From the NCBI GenBank assembly GCA_025934595.1, contig JAICXU010000085.1, positions 1 to 8,886 on the forward strand: a stretch of 8,886 bases of DNA, written 5' to 3'. Under the pieces are notes generated by a model. That model was not told the origin of the DNA and did no database searches. It worked only from the letters and a program-made list of their open reading frames with translations. Every line of letters starts with the position of its first letter. The stretch's first letter is position 1. Shown here in pieces: positions 5,684 through 8,886 of this stretch. A program made the position numbers and the translations under genes. Source of the DNA: Polyangiaceae bacterium. Lineage in GTDB: Bacteria > Myxococcota_A > Polyangia > Polyangiales > Polyangiaceae.

Positions 5684-7102
5684 CTAGTGCTTCGTGCGGC
5701 CGGCTTTTTTCGCGCCGCTCTTCGGTTTCGAAGCACCCGAAGTCGCGGAGGGGATCGTCTTGATCGCCGCGCTGAGATTCGCAGGGATGCTCGCCGTGGC
5801 CATCGCGCTCGGCTCGGCGGAAGGCGTCGATGGCATCGCGGCGGGCGCGGCCGTCGATTCGATCATCGGCGGCGCGGCCGACGTCGCGGCGACGGGTGGT
5901 CCTTTCGCGACGAAGATGACGTAGGCGAGCGGGGCTCCGACCGCGATTGCGATCCCGATCGCCCAGCGACCCCAACGCGGTCGCAGCTGGGGAAACTCCG
6001 AAGGCGAGGGAAGCGGCGTCACGATCGGGCCGACGTGCGACGTGCTCGCTTCCATCGTCACGGCGAGCGGCTTTGCGGCGGCGATCTTCGCGGAGCTCGG
6101 AGCGCCATCCACGGTCACGCTCATGGCATTCGCGGTGACGGGGCGCGGGAGAATTTGCTTTCCCGTGTAGCGCCGCAGCTGCTGCCTCAGAGTCTGCTCG
6201 ATGGATTGCACGAGAAAGTTGCACGCGCCGGTTCCGAACGGAGCGATCGCGCGCGCGAGCTGCGAAACGTCGCTCCAGCGATCGTCGAGATTTCGCTCGA
6301 GACACTTCGCGATCGCCGCGTCGAGCGCTTCCGGGATGTCGGCGCGCAAGCTCCTCGCGGGAGCCGCTTTGCGACTGAGCACCGCGCCGAACGTCTCTCC
6401 GATGCCTTCCGCTTCGAAGGGCGTCTGTCCCGTGAGCAGCTCGTAGAGCACGACGCCGATCGCCCAGATGTCCGTGCGATGATCGACGACCTCGTTGCGC
6501 ACGTGCTCCGGCGACATGTACATCGGCGTGCCCACCGCCTGTCCGTGTTGCGTCATGCGCGAGATGCTCACGGGGTCGTCGGGGCTCGTTGCTTGCAGCT
6601 TCGCGATGCCGAAGTCGAGGATCTTGATGATGGCGCTGCCGTCGTTCTGGTGATCGAGAAACAGATTGGCGGGCTTGAGATCGCGATGAATCACTCCGAG
6701 TGTGTGGGCGTGCGCGAGACCTTGCAGCGCTTGGAGCACGTAATCGACGGCATCTCCGATCGCGAGCTGGCGCTCGACGAGGAGGAGCTCGCCGAGATCG
6801 CAACCATCGAGACGCTCGAGGACCATGAACGGTAAGCCGCTCGGCAGCGTCCCGACATCCATCACCGCGGCAACGTGCGGGCTCTCGACGCGCGCCGCCG
6901 CGCGTGCCTCCGTGAGAAAGCGCTCGCGGAGCAGCGGGAGCTTCGGGAGATCGGGCGACAGAATTTTCAGCGCGATGCGTTTGTCGAGGAGGAGATGGTG
7001 CGCCGCAAACACGATCGCCATCCCACCCTCGCCGAGCGGCCCTTCGATCTTGTATTTGTCCGCAACGATCTCTCCGGGTTGCGGCAACGACGTCGATGAC
7101 AT
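5684..7102 (-). CDS. Hanks-type serine/threonine protein kinase, membrane-anchored
   Basis: This eukaryotic-like Ser/Thr kinase phosphorylates protein substrates in signal transduction. In the 472-residue product the kinase domain spans about 17-290. It has a Gly loop LGEGGMAIVF (23-32, third loop Gly replaced by Ala29), ATP-anchoring Lys46 (IALKIL), probable helix-C Glu65, catalytic loop HRDLKPANLF (139-148; Asp141, Asn146), DFG (163-165), SPE in place of APE (197-199), and DIWAIGVVLYELLTG (211-225). All catalytic residues are present and it is an RD kinase, with Ser/Thr in the activation loop (about 172-192). A linker leads to one membrane helix (about 380-398), then an Ala/Pro/Ser/Thr-rich tail of about 74 residues ending in a basic Lys cluster. 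No PASTA or other sensor domain is visible outside. The ATG at 7102 has no Shine-Dalgarno sequence. It is divergent from the hydrolase-like lipoprotein gene; its substrates are unknown. Confidence 0.95.
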   Translation of the reverse strand: MSSTSLPQPGEIVADKYKIEGPLGEGGMAIVFAAHHLLLDKRIALKILSPDLPKLPLLRERFLTEARAAARVESPHVAAVMDVGTLPSGLPFMVLERLDGCDLGELLLVERQLAIGDAVDYVLQALQGLAHAHTLGVIHRDLKPANLFLDHQNDGSAIIKILDFGIAKLQATSPDDPVSISRMTQHGQAVGTPMYMSPEHVRNEVVDHRTDIWAIGVVLYELLTGQTPFEAEGIGETFGAVLSRKAAPARSLRADIPEALDAAIAKCLERNLDDRWSDVSQLARAIAPFGTGACNFLVQSIEQTLRQQLRRYTGKQILPRPVTANAMSVTVDGAPSSAKIAAAKPLAVTMEASTSHVGPIVTPLPSPSEFPQLRPRWGRWAIGIAIAVGAPLAYVIFVAKGPPVAATSAAPPMIESTAAPAAMPSTPSAEPSAMATASIPANLSAAIKTIPSATSGASKPKSGAKKAGRTKH

Positions 7103-7110
7103 TGTGGCCC

Positions 7111-7116
7111 ACTATG
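7111..7116 (-). promoter_or_regulatory. Candidate -10 hexamer for the kinase gene
   Basis: On the minus strand CATAGT ends 8 bases before the kinase ATG at 7102. The intervening GGGCCACA holds no properly placed Shine-Dalgarno sequence, so a leaderless transcript is suggested. No recognisable -35 box lies at 16-18 bp. Confidence 0.28.
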
Positions 7117-7141
7117 AATCTACATGTTCATGGCGCATCCG

Positions 7142-7200
7142 AAAGGAGCGATTTGCGCGCAAAACCCGGCGCATTACCTTGTGCGAAAAGGAGCGATGTG
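7142..7200 (+). repeat. 14-bp direct repeat in the kinase/lipoprotein intergenic region
   Basis: AAAGGAGCGATTTG (7142-7155) and AAAGGAGCGATGTG (7187-7200) match at 13 of 14 bases and start 45 bp apart. Both lie between the divergent kinase (start 7102) and hydrolase-like lipoprotein (start 7275) genes. Direct repeats in a shared promoter region can be operator half-sites. The AAAGGAG core is also identical to a Shine-Dalgarno sequence, and each copy is followed 4 bases later by TTG or GTG. The frame they would open is only an out-of-frame shadow of the lipoprotein gene. The rest of 7103-7274 shows nothing else I can name. Confidence 0.45.
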
Positions 7201-7260
7201 ACGTGCGCGCTCCGCCAACCCGCTCGGTCGAGAAGTGGGCTCGCTATTTTCGGCGTCCGC

Positions 7261-7268
7261 GCTATGCA
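7261..7268 (+). promoter_or_regulatory. Candidate -10 region for the hydrolase-like lipoprotein
   Basis: GCTATGCA lies directly upstream of the ATG at 7275. Taken as GCTATG it ends 8 bases before the start codon, and taken as TATGCA it ends 6 bases before. There is no Shine-Dalgarno sequence between it and the ATG and no clear -35 box, so this is supported mainly by similarity to the other genes of the window. Confidence 0.2.
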
Positions 7269-7274
7269 TGGTTC

Positions 7275-8168
7275 ATGCGGAATTCGGCTCGATTTGCGAT
7301 CGCGCTGTCGGCTCTGCTGGCCGCGTGCTCCTCGACCGAAAGCGACGGCTCTAGCGCAACCATCGACGCTGCGATTTCCGATGCGGGACCGAACGCGTCG
7401 AGCTCCGATGCGGCGGCGCCTGCCGACGCGGCGACGATTTCGGATGCGGCGCCCGAATTCGACGCGAGCGCACCGTGGAATCTGGTGAGCTTCGGCATCA
7501 CGACGAAGGACGTGGATACCGGATCGAACATCGCGATCGCGTACGGCGGATACACCGCGACCGACGAAGATTCGCAAGCATGGATCACCGAGCTCACACG
7601 TGTGAGGCTCGCGTCTCTCGGTGTCGGACGCATCTACGCGGTGCGGGGGCCAAAAGATGCAGACTACAGCTCTCGGGAAATCGGGAGCTCCACGCTCGCC
7701 GCCGCGCTCGCCGCGAATACGAGCGCCGAAAAAATCGTCGTCGTCGCACACTCGAGCGGCGGATTCGTCGCCGACGAGCTCTTCACGTTCGCGTCGAACG
7801 ACGTGATGGCGAAGATCACTTACTTCAATCTCGACGGCGGCTCCTGGTCGATGAACAGCGCGATGGTGGCAAAAATGCGCGGCGTCACCATTTGCGATGC
7901 GCACGATCCCGTCGCCGGAAATTCGGAGAACACATCTTCGGACGAGACCTTGCACGCGAGCCTCGAGGGCTCACATCTCTACACCGTCGATGCGACCGGC
8001 TCCGGATGCAACGTCGGCGCGGGGTGGTGCCTGCACGACACTCTCATCATCGACAAACCCCATGATCCGGCAACCTACGATCTCGCGCTGGATTACACGG
8101 ACTTCACGTCCGGCCGTCACGTCGTCACGAGCTATTTGGATCAAGCCGTGATCGACGGAACGCTGTGA
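7275..8168 (+). CDS. Putative lipoprotein with alpha/beta-hydrolase (lipase/esterase-like) fold
   Basis: The 297-residue product begins with a good lipoprotein signal: MRNSARF, a hydrophobic run, then lipobox L15-A16-A17-C18. An Asp/Ala/Ser-rich linker (about 19-66) precedes a globular domain. In that domain a beta strand KIVVVA runs into AHSSGGF (158-164), which looks like the nucleophile elbow of alpha/beta hydrolases in the form AxSxG, with Ser160 as the candidate nucleophile. Asp208 or Asp211 (ICDAHDP) could be the acid, and His254 or His282 (SGRHVVTSYL) the base. Cys245 and Cys252 could form a disulfide. The substrate is unknown; location is probably periplasm or outer membrane. An in-frame GTG at 7203 has GGAG nine bases upstream but would give an unusually long, Arg-rich signal start, so ATG 7275 is preferred. 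It is followed within 17 bases by the methyltransferase gene, probably in the same transcript. Confidence 0.82.
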   Translation: MRNSARFAIALSALLAACSSTESDGSSATIDAAISDAGPNASSSDAAAPADAATISDAAPEFDASAPWNLVSFGITTKDVDTGSNIAIAYGGYTATDEDSQAWITELTRVRLASLGVGRIYAVRGPKDADYSSREIGSSTLAAALAANTSAEKIVVVAHSSGGFVADELFTFASNDVMAKITYFNLDGGSWSMNSAMVAKMRGVTICDAHDPVAGNSENTSSDETLHASLEGSHLYTVDATGSGCNVGAGWCLHDTLIIDKPHDPATYDLALDYTDFTSGRHVVTSYLDQAVIDGTL

Positions 8169-8185
8169 GGGCTCGGGAAGATCGG

Positions 8186-8886
8186 ATGAACGGCGAGAGA
8201 CCACATTCGGCAGATTATTTCGGGCCGCAGCGCGATTTCTGGTGGAACGCGGATTTCATGGAACTCATGGCGAAGCGGTGGCACCTCGCCAGCGTGCGCC
8301 GGGTGCTCGACGTGGGATGCGGTGCGGGACATTGGGCACGCCAGATTCTTCCGCGGTGTCATCCCGAAGCGACGCTTCTCGGAATCGATCGAGAGCCCGA
8401 TTGGATCGCGCAGGCAAAGTCGCTGGCGGATCGCGCGAACGCGAGCACGCGCATGCAGTTCGTCGTGGGCGACGCCACGAACCTCGAGGCGCACGGCGGC
8501 GGATTCGATCTCGTCACATGTCAAACCGTCCTCATCCACCTCGCGAACCCCGCGGCCGCCGTCGAAGCGATGGTTGCGATGCTCGCTCCCGGGGGTCTCT
8601 GCGCGGTTGCCGAGCCGAACAATCTCGCGAATGCGATGGTGACCGATAGTTGGGATGAGACCGCTCCCATGGAGCTGCGAATCTCACGACTCCGCTTTCA
8701 GTTCACATGTGAGATGGGCAAGCGCAATCTCGGCGAAGGTGACAACTCCCTCGGCGAGCGGGTGCCGGAATTTTTCGCGCGCGCGGGGCTTCACGAAATC
8801 GAGGTGTACAACTCCGACAAGGTCGCCCTCATGATGCCTCCCTATGCATCACCGGCAGAGCGCGCGCTCGAAGACGAGGCCCTCGA
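8186..8886 (+). CDS. Class I SAM-dependent methyltransferase (3' end beyond window)
   Basis: An uninterrupted frame of 233 codons runs from ATG 8186 to the window edge with no stop. Motif I VLDVGCGAGHW (40-50) forms the SAM-binding loop. GIDREP (66-71) holds the acidic residue for the ribose hydroxyls, and GDATNLE (95-101) contacts the adenine. FDLVTCQTVLIHLANP (107-122) and MLAPGGLCAVAEPNN (132-146) complete a Methyltransf_11/25-type Rossmann core. The start MNGERPHSADYFGPQRDFWW is followed by a helix that caps the SAM pocket. After residue 146 the sequence (about 147-233) is less conserved and probably determines the acceptor, which cannot be predicted. GGAAG sits 5 bases before ATG 8186. 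An in-frame GTG at 8165 overlaps the preceding stop (GTGA) and would add 7 residues. The close spacing suggests cotranscription with the upstream lipoprotein gene. Confidence 0.92.
   Translation, partial: MNGERPHSADYFGPQRDFWWNADFMELMAKRWHLASVRRVLDVGCGAGHWARQILPRCHPEATLLGIDREPDWIAQAKSLADRANASTRMQFVVGDATNLEAHGGGFDLVTCQTVLIHLANPAAAVEAMVAMLAPGGLCAVAEPNNLANAMVTDSWDETAPMELRISRLRFQFTCEMGKRNLGEGDNSLGERVPEFFARAGLHEIEVYNSDKVALMMPPYASPAERALEDEAL

Noticed and set aside
5598..7112. Minus-strand open frame of 504 codons overlapping the kinase
   Set aside because: It is a different frame of the same strand; the kinase frame holds all Hanks motifs and this one is Arg-rich noise.
7096..7488. Plus-strand small ORF preceded by AAAGGAG sites
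   Set aside because: The Shine-Dalgarno-like repeats are well placed for TTG/GTG starts, but the frame continues as an Arg-rich shadow of the lipoprotein gene.
7128..7955. Minus-strand open frame of 275 codons
   Set aside because: It is antisense to the lipoprotein with a clear signal peptide and hydrolase elbow, and it has no recognisable motif.
1..8886. CRISPR arrays, insertion sequences, tRNA or rRNA genes, toxin-antitoxin or defence modules
   Set aside because: I saw no regularly spaced repeats, transposase motifs, terminal inverted repeats, tRNA-like cloverleaf or defence-type domains. The single kinase and methyltransferase are ordinary signalling or metabolic types by their motifs.

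Overview
The window reads as chromosomal DNA from a GC-rich deltaproteobacterial-type genome, most likely Myxococcota (Polyangiales-like). The grounds are the high G+C by eye, a Hanks-type Ser/Thr kinase with one C-terminal membrane segment, two lipoproteins with long Asp/Ala/Ser- or Gly-rich linkers, a PilT-family ATPase, and Complex I proteins with lineage-type insertions. This placement is inference from style; no marker gene settles it. I see no mobile element, CRISPR array, tRNA or rRNA. No gene-free stretch exceeds 300 bases; the longest are about 200 (2899-3098) and 172 (7103-7274), and both are divergent promoter regions.

Layout. (1) 1-2189, plus strand: the end of a Complex I operon, with the last 28 codons of a probable nuoG, then nuoH and nuoI. 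These are the membrane subunit that holds the quinone channel and the 2x[4Fe-4S] protein that delivers electrons to it. The operon stops after nuoI, where a convergent gene replaces the usual nuoJKLMN. (2) 2218-2898, minus: an unrecognised protein with one C-terminal membrane anchor. (3) 3099-4613, plus: a PilT/PilU-family ATPase with a second, degenerate N-terminal domain. (4) 4631-5125, minus: an unrecognised His-rich protein with one membrane segment. (5) 5155-5646, plus: a small Cys-rich lipoprotein. (6) 5684-7102, minus: a membrane-anchored Ser/Thr kinase. (7) 7275-8168, plus: a lipoprotein with an alpha/beta-hydrolase-like nucleophile elbow. (8) 8186 to the window end, plus: a class I SAM methyltransferase, 3'-truncated, probably cotranscribed with (7).

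Apart from the nuo genes and the lipoprotein-methyltransferase pair, the genes alternate in orientation and are probably single transcription units. Several share a TATA-like hexamer ending about 8 nt before the start codon and lack a clear Shine-Dalgarno sequence, which suggests leaderless mRNAs. I found no clear new multi-gene system. The best leads are the duplicated PilT N-domain, the leaderless-promoter pattern, the 12-cysteine lipoprotein domain, the two anchored orphan proteins, and a 14-bp direct repeat between the kinase and hydrolase genes.
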